Positions 1-9,800 of a stretch of 33,147 nt of DNA are shown here, piece after piece; within the stretch, counting starts at the first letter, position 1; each line of letters starts with the position of its first letter. The stretch is from Hypsibius dujardini (taxonomy: Eukaryota > Tardigrada > Eutardigrada > Parachela > Hypsibiidae), in assembly GCA_001579985.1 (NCBI GenBank), contig LRSR01006867.1:1-33147 (forward strand), in the 5' to 3' direction. The translations under genes and the position numbers were made by a program. A model generated the notes under the pieces. That model had not been told where the DNA came from. It was given only the letters and a program-made list of their open reading frames with translations, and did no database searches.

Positions 1-82
1 TCAAAGGAGCTGATTGGTTGCAAAAATGGGAGACCACAAGACTACACGTGCTTGATTGCCTGATTTTCAAGCAATTGAGGGT

Positions 83-454
83 TTTCGGCACGTCGGAACT
101 AATTTACTGGGGGGGGGGAAGGGGGGGTCCAAGAATCAACATCGGAATTCTACAGTTTGAGGCAAAGTTTGTATTTCGGATCACCCTCCACTTGGTCAAC
201 TCACTCATGGATTTCTCTTTGATGTCAGCTGCTTGATTGTTTGATTTACTGTACTTTATCCTAGTAAACTGTAACTCTTCTAAAATCAAACAATCAAGCA
301 GCAGCTATCAAAGAGAAGTGCATGAGTGGGCCGATTTTATCGACCAAGTGGAGGGTGAGCCGAAATACACACTTTGCCTCATACTGTAGAATTCCTATGC
401 TGATTCTTGGAACCTTCCCCCCTCCCCAGTAAATTAGTTCCGACGTGCCGAAAC
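83..454. repeat. Fold-back (inverted repeat) element C1
   Basis: The stretch from about 83 to 246 (starting TTTTCGGCACGTCGGAAC) returns as its reverse complement from about 282 to 454. This leaves arms of about 165 bp and a loop of about 35 bp. The inner ends carry TGCTTGATTGTTTGATT on the left and AATCAAACAATCAAGCA on the right. A poly-G run near 111-127 pairs with a poly-C run near 416-427. The arms are imperfect, so the copy is not brand new. No open reading frame of interest lies inside. It looks like a non-autonomous fold-back or MITE-type element; the family is unknown to me. Confidence 0.75.
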
Positions 455-474
455 GATAAGCCACTTTGTCTCAT

Positions 475-852
475 ACTCTAGAGTCCCGACCCATCCGTAG
501 TGCCTACGTCATCACACAGTAAAAAGCGACCGTTTTGATTGATTGCAAAGATGTCCGAACCACAAGACCGCAGCTGTCGATTGATTGATTGCGTAAGCAG
601 AACACAATTACACTTTTTATCCTTCCTTTCTGCGGTCGATTCATTGATTCGTGCTTGTTTTTTTGCGTTTTCTTTAAATTTAAAAAAATGGGCTGTCATA
701 ATCGCCACACCGAAGAAGAAAAAAAAGGACCCTTGATCGCTTCCGCCGTTCGATTGATCGATTTGAAGCGTAACAGTTGTTTCGGCCCACCCGGTCTGAT
801 TTACTGGGGGGGAGGTCCAAAAAGTACCACGGATGGGTCGGGACTCTAGAGT
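475..852. repeat. Fold-back element C2, next to C1
   Basis: The terminal sequence ACTCTAGAGTCCCGACCCAT at 475 onward is repeated inverted at about 829-852. The inner part carries TGATTGATTG runs and a poly-G tract (806-813) like that of C1, so C1 and C2 share sequence and were probably made by one family. Bases 853-1280 hold no gene I can support. They contain a short CTCCTGGACGCCC-type direct repeat at about 950-1000 and AT-rich sequence. Confidence 0.6.
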
Positions 853-1280
853 ACACGGGGAGAAGTATCCATTATGTACCGCCCATTCGTTTGTGACCGC
901 GCGCGAGTGGACGCCCAAAATTAAGCCGTTTGTCGTGTTCGATCGCCAGACCTGGACGCCCCTCCTGGTCGCCCCTCCTGGACGTCCCTCCTGGACGCCT
1001 GAGGCCACACTATTTACACTCGTAATAACATGCAACGTGATTGCGTTGTACAATTTAAATGACCGGAGGATGATCGTCCCCTCTCATTGAGTTATACGAT
1101 GTGCGTCCAGGGATCAAGCTTCAACCTCGAATAACCGGAGTCAGCAACATCAGGAGGATACTGAAGCGAGCGGCAGAAAAAAAAACCAACAAACAAAAAT
1201 GTGCAACTAAAACGGTTTGCAACAAATTAATAAAACATGAAAGAAAGTTCGCTGCGGAATAAATTATTTTCCTGCGACGT

Positions 1281-2873
1281 TTAGTTATTCTCCACCAAAG
1301 AAGAGGCGTCTTTGAGGAGTTCTTCGAATGTCCTGGCCTTTAGCTCGTTAGATGCCGAATGTTTTTGTTGACTACAGAGAACGAGGCGAAACGAGGTAAG
1401 ACAACGTGCACGCAGAGTGGCAAAAACCTTGCGCTGACCGAATTAAGCACTTTCACTCGGGGTTGTGTACGATATGCGAGAAACGAGTGTAGTGGCTTAA
1501 CTCGGTCAGCGCGAGATTTTTCCCACGTGTGTACAGGCAATGTGGCAAAAACCTTGCGCTGACCGAATTAAGCACTTTCACTCGGGCCTGTGTACGATAT
1601 GCGAGGAACGAGTGTAGTGGCTTAACTCGGTCAGCGCGAGATTTTTGCCGCGTGTACAGGCAATGTGGTAAAAAGGGTTCTAAACTTTCCGATCAGCCGG
1701 ATTTTGTTTCCGAACAGAAATGACGAATGAATATTTAAAAAAAAACTAATTTAATTCGCGAAATTCGCGAAAAAATAGAAAAATGTATTTTCTTATTTTC
1801 ACTTTAAATCTTTACTTTCACTTTACTTTCACTTTAACTTTCACTTTAAATCTTATTTTCACTTATTTTAAAAAAAATGCCGATTTCAGGAAACGCGTTC
1901 TTTGACGCTGCCTTAATTTCGAATTTCGTTTTGGCTAGAATTCTAATTCTCTCCGAAACGAAATTTGAAATGAATCGCCGTCAGCATGAAATTCTTTTAA
2001 TTTAGGGGGCGTGGCTATGGATCATTTCCTGAAAACATCCTCTGCGACAATGATCTCCAACTCCGCCCCCTGAAACCAACTTTTTCTCCGCTAACGAGAA
2101 ATGACCCACACACACAAAATATATATGGGATAAATAAAAAGCCAATTATTAAACTCGTTGTGCAAAATCGGTCTTTTTAAAGCGAAAATAAAAATAAAAT
2201 CTTCCAACCTTTTGGGAACTTTACAATTTTTTCGCACTCGATTCCTCTAAAATAAATTGCCAGATAATTATTTTCTAAAATCGCCTCTATTCAAAATAAG
2301 AAAACATTCAGACCGATCGGAACTGAGAGAGCAATGGAAGGCGATAAACCACCCTGACCGAATTAAGCATTTCAACTCGGGGGCTGTGTACAACATGCGT
2401 CAAACGAGTGTAATGGCTTAACTCGGTCAGCGCAAAATTTTTGCCACGTGTGTATGCTTAACTTACTGTCCGCTTCCGGGATGGCGCAGTTTCTCATATC
2501 GCTCCCCGCGAAACTCCTGGATGATTTTATCCCGCCGCAGCACGTTGGCGTAGTGCGGGGCGGTGTTCAGGTGGCCCAGCAGATGGCTTTCGCGTTTGAA
2601 GGAGCGTACACACAGCAGACAGAGGTAGCGCAACGCTTCGCCTGGTCTTCCGGCCGCACACATCGTCACGGGCGGAAGCACGGCGGTCTCCTCCTCCAGG
2701 AAGCTGTACAATTTGTCGCGCATCTGCAATTAGTGCAAGTGATTCCCATCATTTAACTATGATTACACAATGTACAGGCAAGGAAAAAGAGACCTTTACA
2801 CACGGTAGACACATCTTCCAACTCAGCCTTTATGCACTGACAGACAGACAGACAAACAGGCAGGCAGACAGGC

Positions 2874-2926
<53 letters not shown>

Positions 2927-3360
2927 GGTAGGCAGGTAGGCAGAGAAACAGACAGACAGACAGGTAGGCAGGCAGACAGACAGACAGACAGACAGACAGG
3001 TAGGCAGAGAAACAGACAGAGAAACAGACAGACAGGTAGGCAGAGAAACAGACAGAGAAACAGACAGACAGGTAGGCAGGCAGACACAATTTTGGACTCA
3101 CTTGATACCTTTTGCACTTTTGATTTCGCAAGGGTCTCTGTTAATGTTGAAGCAGGGGTTTTCATGGAAGTCGATGAGTTTGAAATGTGAGATTTAAATG
3201 TGGAGTTATAGAGATCTAGGGGATCTATTTCAGCGCGTCTTTCAGTTCTGGTTTTGCGGTGTCGTTTGCGTCTTTTTGGTGTCACCGGTGGTGGCGGTGT
3301 GCCCGTCGGCGGTCCCAGACACGTAACACGGGGTGATGAAACAGGTTGTTGTTCGGATAC
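1281..3360 (-). CDS. Partial gene for a C2H2 zinc-finger protein (3' part, three exons)
   Basis: Three minus-strand exons join in phase: 3109-3360 (84 codons, acceptor ATCGTAG, donor AAG/GTATCA), 2467-2723 (acceptor AATTGCAG, donor ACA/GTAAGT) and 1281-1332 (17 codons, ending TAA). The first exon is proline-rich, then basic with a stretch of K and R residues (PKRRKRHRKTRTERR) that looks like a nuclear signal. The second holds one zinc finger of spacing C-x2-C-x12-H-x5-H (CLLC...GHLNTAPH). That spacing and the CLLC start resemble the finger of the splicing factors RBM5 and RBM10, but no RRM, OCRE or G-patch is visible, so the identity is open. The 5' end lies to the right and was not found. 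The middle intron is filled by a CTGT tetranucleotide run; the last intron holds a family B and three family A repeats. The last exon has a weak pyrimidine tract and is the least certain part. Confidence 0.5.
1417..1663. repeat. Family A palindromic element, two tandem copies (A1, A2)
   Basis: Two direct copies with a period of about 125 bp start with GTGGCAAAAACCTTGCGCTG at 1417 and 1542. Each is self-complementary. A left arm reads GCGCTGACCGAATTAAGCAC and a right arm reads GGCTTAACTCGGTCAGCGC, followed by ATTTTTCCCACGTGTGTA or a variant. The start of a third copy (GTGGTAAAAAG) is seen at about 1664. They lie in the last intron of the zinc-finger gene model. Confidence 0.85.
1995..2080. repeat. 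Family B fold-back core (B1)
   Basis: AGGGGGCGTGGCTATGGATC at about 2005 pairs with GATCTCCAACTCCGCCCCCT ending at about 2071, around a loop of some 20 bp. Flanking AT-rich sequence on both sides (about 1900-2190) pairs more weakly, so the element probably extends beyond the core. It matches the cores at 3831, 4918 and 8780. Confidence 0.6.
2351..2455. repeat. Family A palindromic element (A3)
   Basis: Left arm ACCCTGACCGAATTAAGCAT at 2351 and right arm GGCTTAACTCGGTCAGCGC near 2415, ending in TTTTTGCCACGTGTGTA at about 2455. The outer end of the left arm is missing. The right end lies about 6 bp from the GTAAGT donor of the zinc-finger exon (2461-2466 on the plus strand). Confidence 0.8.
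2839..3086. repeat. GACA/CTGT tetranucleotide microsatellite with GTAGGCAG interruptions
   Basis: A run of CAGA/GACA units, interrupted by repeated GGTAGGCAG and GAAACAGA variants, about 250 bp long. It lies in an intron of the minus-strand zinc-finger gene, so the transcript carries the pyrimidine-rich form (CTGT). Long open frames here are artefacts of the repeat. Confidence 0.95.
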
Positions 3361-3506
3361 CTACGATAATTTTGATCATTACCCCTACTAATTTGCATGT
3401 CCCACTGAATTCACTTGCCATTCAACTTCGATATTTGATTAAGACAAATAATTACTCGAAAATCTGGCATTTTTCATAGAACGATTAATTCATAGCCTAA
3501 CACCTG

Positions 3507-4265
3507 ACTCCGACAGTAATGGAGATTTTCCCCTTCCGATCGACTTGAATTTTTTTTCGCAAAAAGCTATCTATTAATCATGATTTATCATTGGGATTTC
3601 CGCGTGGAATTCACATTACCGGTTTCAGAAAAAAAGGAGAAAGAAAAATACTTTCTCAGCAAGTTTGTGCTGTGAACGGGTGCTTGATTGATTGAAAGCT
3701 CAATATTTTCCTTGATTTTCACTGGAACAAATTTCGAATTTGAAACATGCGTTTAAATTATGTGTTTTAATACTTTCCCACATCAAAATCAATTTGGAGT
3801 CGATCCGCATTAGCCGAATATTTTTCAGGCGTCAGGGGGCGGAGCTGTAGGCCAGCTTTGGAAAGCTACGCTCAAATTTTTGTCCTTTTTGAGAAATACA
3901 CACAACTCCGCCCCCCTAACAGCTGAAAAATATAAAACCAATCCCGATCGAATCCAAATTAAATTAAATTTAAATTAAATTAAATTCGGCATGGGAAAAT
4001 ATAAAAACACATGTTTTGAATGTAATTTTAGAAATCGAATTTGTTTACAACGAAAATAAAGGAAAATAGTGAACGTTCAATCAATCAAGCACCTGCTCAA
4101 AGCACAACCTCGCTGGGAAGTGTTTTTCAACCTTATTCTTTTCTGAAACCGGTAATGTGATTTCCACGCGGAGACCCAAATGGTAAATCACGATAAATAG
4201 GCAGCTTTTTTTTTTAAAAAACTCACGCCGATCGGGAGGGAAAATCTCTATTACTGCCCTAGTGA
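3507..4265. repeat. Long palindromic element of family B (B2), about 760 bp
   Basis: Both arms can be followed almost end to end. The outer left end (CAGTAATGGAGATTTTCCC, about 3513) pairs with GGGAAAATCTCTATTACTG at about 4238-4256. The next block (GTGGAATTCACATTACCGG, about 3604) pairs with CCGGTAATGTGATTTCCAC at about 4149-4168. The centre TCAGGGGGCGGAGCTGTAGG (about 3831) pairs with CAACTCCGCCCCCCTAACAG near 3903. The loop is about 50 bp. Parts of the arms (TGCTTGATTGATTGAA against TTCAATCAATCAAGCA) also match. No coding capacity was seen. The gap 3361-4643 contains nothing else apart from A4. Confidence 0.85.
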
Positions 4266-4360
4266 AAGACGCTTGAAATTTGATACCTCAAAGATTCTAA
4301 AGAGTATTTCTAAAATCCAAAGAACTCTGGCTTCAATCGAACTCACTGCAGATACCGGCC

Positions 4361-4475
4361 GTACACACGTAGCAGAAAACCTTGCGCTGACCGAATCAAG
4401 CACTTCAACTCGGGGGCTGAATAACAGTCATACGTCGAACGAGTGTAATGGCTTAACTCGGTTAGCGCAAGTTGT
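4361..4475. repeat. Family A palindromic element (A4)
   Basis: Starts GTACACACGTAGCAGAAAAC, left arm GCGCTGACCGAATCAAGCAC, right arm GGCTTAACTCGGTTAGCGCA. The right terminus is degraded (GTTGTAGG instead of TTTTTGCCACGTG). It lies between the zinc-finger gene (minus) and the plus-strand locus at 4644. A short leucine- and isoleucine-rich open stretch just before it (4273-4360) could be an exon, but its phase does not fit the next exon. Confidence 0.8.
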
Positions 4476-4838
4476 AGGAGTAAGTAAATATGATATACTT
4501 ATATGAAGTCAAACATAGATTTCGTCCGTGAATTTAGAATATGGAACAAAAGTTCGCTTTTACAGAATGACTCGATAATAATAATACTGAAAGTGAATGA
4601 AAAATGAAGTAACATTACTTCTGAGACATAATTGCCGTTACAGAACGAGGATTTGACCGTCCTGCTGGAACAGTTCGGGCCTTGGGCTTCGGGCCACGTG
4701 AATGTCTACACGGAAGAGGAACGTGTCTGAGACAAACTGAGCCGGATCCCTGGCACGCGGGACATTATTTCCCATTCAGAAATCGTTGAATGGCTAATAA
4801 TACTGAGCACGCTGAACGGGGAGGACAAGAACGGGTTA

Positions 4839-5081
4839 AATTTAAAAGATTTTGAAATTTTCCTTCTTAAAATTCAATTTGAAATCGATTGGCGTTAGCG
4901 GAATCTTTTTCGGAGGTCAGGGGGCGGAGCTATGGGTCATTCTCAAGCCGGACCTGACACTTCGGAGTGAGATTTCAGAAATTATCTATAGCTCCGCCCC
5001 CTGACTTCCAAAGAAGTTTCTGCTAATGCCAATCGATATTAAATTTAGTTTTGAGAAGGAAAATGTCAAAATCTTTTAAAT
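4839..5081. repeat. Family B fold-back element (B3)
   Basis: The outer ends ATTTAAAAGATTTTGAAATT (4839) and AAAATCTTTTAAAT (5068-5081) pair. The middle AAATCGATTGGCGTTAGCGG (about 4880) pairs with CTAATGCCAATCGATATT near 5024. The core AGGGGGCGGAGCTATGGG (about 4919) pairs with CTATAGCTCCGCCCCCTGA near 4988. The loop is about 50 bp. This is the cleanest family B copy, and it begins within 5 bp of the donor of the first exon of the plus-strand locus. Confidence 0.85.
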
Positions 5082-5874
5082 CTATCAATTTCTCAAAAAT
5101 GAGACTAAATCAAGCAATCAGGCACTAAAGTCAATGGTTAAACGGTTAGTGCAATAAAGAAACTTTCGATTTTGTTCTTACCAAGAAAAAACCAGAGCTC
5201 AGGGACAGACAAAATATATTTCTAAAATTTGCATATTTAGTTGAATATCTGTGAGAAAAAAATTCAGGTAGATAAGCGTGTCTGCTACTGTTCCGACCCC
5301 TTGTAAGTTTTTTAAATCAGACTGATAAATTTATTTCTTACTAAATAAGTTTTCAAGCTTTTTCTTCAGCTGACCTGCGAACTGCGAATTACCGGTCTTC
5401 TCGACATTGCCTCGCCCGAATCTTCCTGTAGACAGCGTGGTCGTAACCTTGATGGAGGCAGTTCGGATGTTACCGGGTAGGAGAGTGATTGAGTATCCGG
5501 CTAAAAATCAAGAGGTAACATGCACTTTGACCTTTTGAAAAATCAGTTTGAAAAATTCGGTTTTCGAGGGAAGGAATAAAAATGCAATATACAGAGGTCT
5601 CCACGAATATTGAATAACATTTGTCACTTCCTCCAACATCCATGAGTGTGGGAAAATAAAAATTAATTTCAGTTGCAAGGAGGGCAGTAAGTTAAGATTA
5701 GCTAAAGCGTGATTTGAAATGAATCTGACAACAATTGAGCTTTTGAGGAATCTTCTCCTGAAAGCGGCACTTTTGTACCCGCCAACTTAAGCCGAAAAGT
5801 ATACTACGAACTTCAGTTCCGCCAATCGTGTTTGGAACTTAAACGAAAAACCGCTCATTGTAAGTTATCATGAC

Positions 5875-5900
5875 ATATATATATATTTATATATATATTA
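5875..5900. repeat. TA dinucleotide run
   Basis: An ATATATAT tract with one TTT interruption, in the last intron of the 4644-6008 locus. Confidence 0.9.
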
Positions 5901-6544
5901 GTTTCTCTATAAAAACCACTTTCTATTGGTTCTTGAAATGCAGCAGGAAATTTTTGAGAAAAAATAATTCGCGCAAAAGTGCGAAAACAAGTACTTTCTA
6001 CACATTAACATCGTTTTACTTCCGCCCCTACAACATTTTGAGTTTCATAGAGGGCAACTATTTTATGAGTTATCCTTTTAGGGTGACTTTGTTTGCTACA
6101 CTGCCTCTAGAACCACTAGATGGAAAGGCAGAATTTCAAAGGATTCACTAACACAATCAAGTAATGAAGCAATCAACCCACTGAGCCCGTGTTAAAAAGC
6201 AAAATCGGCCATTTTAGTCAGCGACCCCAGGAAGGCTTCCTGCGTGAGATTAAAAAATAGTTTTTATCATAAACTTAATTGAGGCTTCAGGTGTGGCGTT
6301 TTTGTCATTTGTGAGGTTAGCGTCAGTTGCGCTCAGTTTGCGTGGCCACCGTTTGAAAACTATTCAATGTTCGTGGTGACCCTTGTAGTAGATGAGAATA
6401 AACCAACAGACTGCGAGAGGTGCTAAACAGTTTAACTGTATACAATAAATACACTATTAATTGTATCTGATCTTTAACAGTGATATGAAGTGATATTTTT
6501 GGACAGTTTGACCGGTGGAAAAAAAAGCGGTTTCTTGAGCTATC

Positions 6545-6790
6545 GGTCGCACCCTCCACAATCCTCGGTCGCACCCTCCACCACCCTCGGTCGCACCCTC
6601 CACCACCCTCAGTCGCACCTTCAGTCGCACCTTCGGTCGCACCCTCCACCACCTTCCACCACCCTCGGTCCCACCTTCCACCACCCTAGGTCCCACCTTC
6701 CACCATCCTCGGTACCACCTTCCACCACCATCTACCACCTTCCACCACCCTCTACCACCTTCCACCACCCTCGGTCGCACCCTCCATTGC
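6545..6790. repeat. Minisatellite of ACCCTCCACCACCCTCGGTCGC type
   Basis: Imperfect pyrimidine-rich units of CCACCTTCCACCACCCTCGG and CGGTCGCACCCTCCACCA type, about 245 bp in all, strongly strand-asymmetric (almost no G on the plus strand). The Pro/Ser-rich and Val/Gly/Glu-rich open frames here are repeat artefacts. If the NYN gene ends at 6857, this lies in its 3' UTR or just beyond. Bases 6009-6544 otherwise show no feature I can support. Confidence 0.9.
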
Positions 6791-6856
6791 CACCCAACCC
6801 CTCGCCCTTCCCTCTCACAGTCTCAATGCTTGACCGCGATTCTCTCTGCCTCATCG

Positions 6857-9800
6857 CTAGACCGTCCGCTGTTGCGGCTAATGTTAGTCCCAAGTAAAAT
6901 AGTCAAAAAAGGCATATCCATTCGTTTGTCTGCGAATAACTGTACCTGAAAAGGAAACAGTCGACCCTGAGGCCCATTAGTACCCCGAAACTCCAAGGAA
7001 CGCCCATGATCCCGGTGATCCATCCAGTACGAGTCCGGATATGGGGGCCCAGCATCCTACGTGACACAGACACATAGCACGATTTATTTAGCAATAAAAA
7101 AACATGATTAAGTTATCCATCTAATCGAAAAATTTCAAGTCCCGAAATTCAAAATGGACTCCAAAATAATTTTTAAAAGTTGACTCAATTTAGTGATGAA
7201 TACATTAAATTTAATTCGTCGGTTTTTGCCAAAAGCGTTTCGGGGGGATTTATCAAAGTTACGAAAACACTGGAAGAGTCCTGATTTTTTCCCCTCATTT
7301 TGACTGTAAAATATTGCAATTTTTTGACATGTTGGATTTCATAATTTCCTCTCAAAATTCAGTTTAGGATCGATGCGCCCCCTGTTTCCCTCTCTGCATC
7401 GACTTAATATTTTCACCTCGTACTCGTTGACGGTGATGGAGATTGGGTAGGCCGGTGAACCGGCCGGCCGGCTGGGAGCGTTGCGGTCTAGCAGCTGCTC
7501 CACCGTCATACCAGCCTTCTTCCCGTGCAGATCTGTCGGTATGCAGAGGCTAAAACGAGTCGAAAAATGATACAGTAAAAGATAAATTAAATCACCCAGC
7601 CTCGGTAAACTTAAATCTCCCACGTGTTTTTGTAGAAGGTGAATCCGATGGCCCGTTCCTCGATCACCCTCCGAAAACGAGGGTCAACGTTGATCAAATC
7701 GCGAAAAAAATCGTTGGACACGACCACACCGTCGTGGTCGTTGGCCATACTGAGGATGACCGGGTCGTCGTAGGCGACCTCACGGGAATGGGATCCGTCG
7801 GCTCGAGGGATTTTCCGCGCCGGAGTGAATTTGAGGTGGTTCGCTCGGGTTAACCGTTCGATAATGCTCCGATCTGGCGGAGAATAATGATGTACTAGCA
7901 ATCGATGGAAAGACCGAGGAACTCAATCAATTGTTTTGAAAAAGCAGAAAAGATGCCTTAAGTTGAGATATTTCTTACTAGTACTAAGAACAAACAGATT
8001 TTATCGTTTATTGAGAGCTAGTCCCTAAAGCTTTCAGACGTTCATCTTTGGCAACGCTTGATATACATACATACAGCTTAATATACACCGTAGTCCGAAA
8101 GGTCAGGCGCCCTAGACTACACTGGCCAATCATATGCGAGCACTGAACGTGATTACCCCGCCCATGACTGTGACAGACATACAGACACACAGACACACAA
8201 ACATTCTCGATTTCCAAGCAAAGCACTGCAACTTAGAGGACCGCGTCGCTTCGATCCTCGGTCTGATTACTTTTATAATCGAACCGATCATGACGATTGG
8301 CTTTGCTGAGAAGAATGTCGATTATAATTGGAAGGATACAATTCATAAATCGGACGTGAAGAAGTCTTGACGATAAACGAAGGTAGTGATGTTTTATGCA
8401 ATCTAGTGAGAAAAATAGACGATCGTTCGTTGGAAAGGGGCTTAAACATCTGACTTCTAAGTGAACGATAAGTAAACTAAAATATAATCAAGATAAATCT
8501 CTGACTTGGGGCGATCTTCAGAGATGGATTTCAAAACGTCTCCCAATTTTGTTTTCTAAATTAGTTTAATATTAATGATAATTTGGAGAGAAAAATTATC
8601 GGCGAATCTCCGAGAACTTTTGTTTTACGAAATTTCAAAGTTACGAACACTGAAATATTCGGTTTTTGCTTGATCTTCACTGTAAAAATGCGATTTATCG
8701 AAGTGCACTAAATTATTTTGATGCTACGCCATCTCAAATTAAATTGGAATCCATTGGCATCATCCAAATATTTTTCGGACATCAGGGGCGGAGCTACATG
8801 CCAACTCCGGAAAGGGAACATCCGTTAATGACGTCAGTATTGGTTAAGGCGTAGGGGCGAAAAAGATCTGACGAACTCTGACTGTACGGGATGGGGGCTA
8901 GGCCGGCGTCCTGACGTCAGCTTTGAGGCACCCAATAGGCTGAGATTATTAATTTTGGAATTTCTGCGGCAATTCCTATATTTTTCGAGCATTGAAATGA
9001 TGCATTGAAATCTCAGTTCTTTCTAGAGCTTTGCAAGCTTTGCAGTGAATTTCAGCTTTGAAATAACGCATTCAATGCAAGTTCTGTGAAGGTAAGGATT
9101 TCAAATAGCTTAGTGAAATTTGATTGGAGAGCCATGTGCGTGCTGTTCAGCAAACATTTTCATAGAAACCGAGCACGCCGTATCAGCTGTTCATCGAGGC
9201 ATTCGTTAGCTCTTGCCCCAAAATTCATAAACGAGAGAGCTACCGGCGCGCGAACGAAAACTGGTGGAGAACAGGCCCGATTTGGAGTGATAAAGATATA
9301 TTTTAATTTTTGTGTCTTTAATGGAAGGGGTAATTGGTTTCTGACGTCAGAACCTGAAGATCTACGGGGTGTTAAAAAATTTTTGACGACCTCTGACTTT
9401 AGAGGAGAGGGTGTCGGGTTGCCTAATAAAAATTACTGACGTCATTAACGGATGTTCCCAAAGATTGACTTGAATTTTCGGTTCTTTTTGAAAACTGCCC
9501 ATAGCTACGCCCCCTTATCTCCGAAAATTATTTCGTTGGCGGCCATCGATTTCAAATGAAATTGGAGATTGGAAAGTTTCAAACTAATCACATTTAGCGC
9601 ATTTCGAAGAGTCGCCATATAAATACTCAAGTGAGGCAACTGATTAGCTAACCAAATTCGACTGAAACTAAAGCCTAGGAAAAAATCCAAATTAGTTTTC
9701 GCCATCCCTAAATAAGTCCTATAAAAAGAACTCTCTCATACAGACCTCTTGCTGGGTTCGGGGAGTCAGTCTGGAATTCCCGCTTAGAGCTTGGCACAAA

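Larger units (their letters stand above)
4644..6008 (+). pseudogene. Multi-exon coding remnant with three in-frame TGA codons, protein not recognised
   Basis: Five exon-like pieces join in phase: 4644-4834, 5370-5514, 5673-5686 (only 14 nt), 5765-5859 and 5944-6008. Splice signals are good (TTACAG, TTCTTCAG, TTAATTTCAG; donors GTAACA, GTAAGT, GTAAGT). The readings look like protein (for example LTVLLEQFGPWASGHVNVY, then VVVTLMEAVRMLPGRRVIEY, then GTFVPANLSRKVYYELQF), but I do not recognise the family. The frame is broken by TGA at 4734 (after EEERV), at 5371 (first full codon of exon 2) and at 5955 (last exon). Each would be CGA (Arg) with one C-to-T change, the pattern expected of CpG decay. 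A neighbouring gene (MAP2K7) uses TGA as its stop, so recoding is unlikely. A family B fold-back sits in the first intron. The alternatives are a wrong model, in particular for the last exon, or sequencing errors. Confidence 0.4.

Noticed and set aside
4273-4506. 77-aa plus frame as first exon of the 4644 locus
   Set aside because: The only nearby donor (GTACAC, inside family A) gives a phase that does not match the exon at 4644, and the second half of the frame is repeat sequence.
4732-4740. TGA at 4734 as a selenocysteine codon
   Set aside because: Three TGAs occur in the model, none in a redox motif, and no SECIS-like element was seen after the gene; CGA decay is simpler.
6490-6897. Proline-rich plus frame and Val/Glu-rich minus frames
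   Set aside because: Minisatellite translation on both strands with no start context or splice support.
9086-9439. 117-aa frame inside fold-back B4 as a possible transposase
   Set aside because: No DDE or other transposase motif, no family resemblance, and it lies in an intron of the NYN gene.
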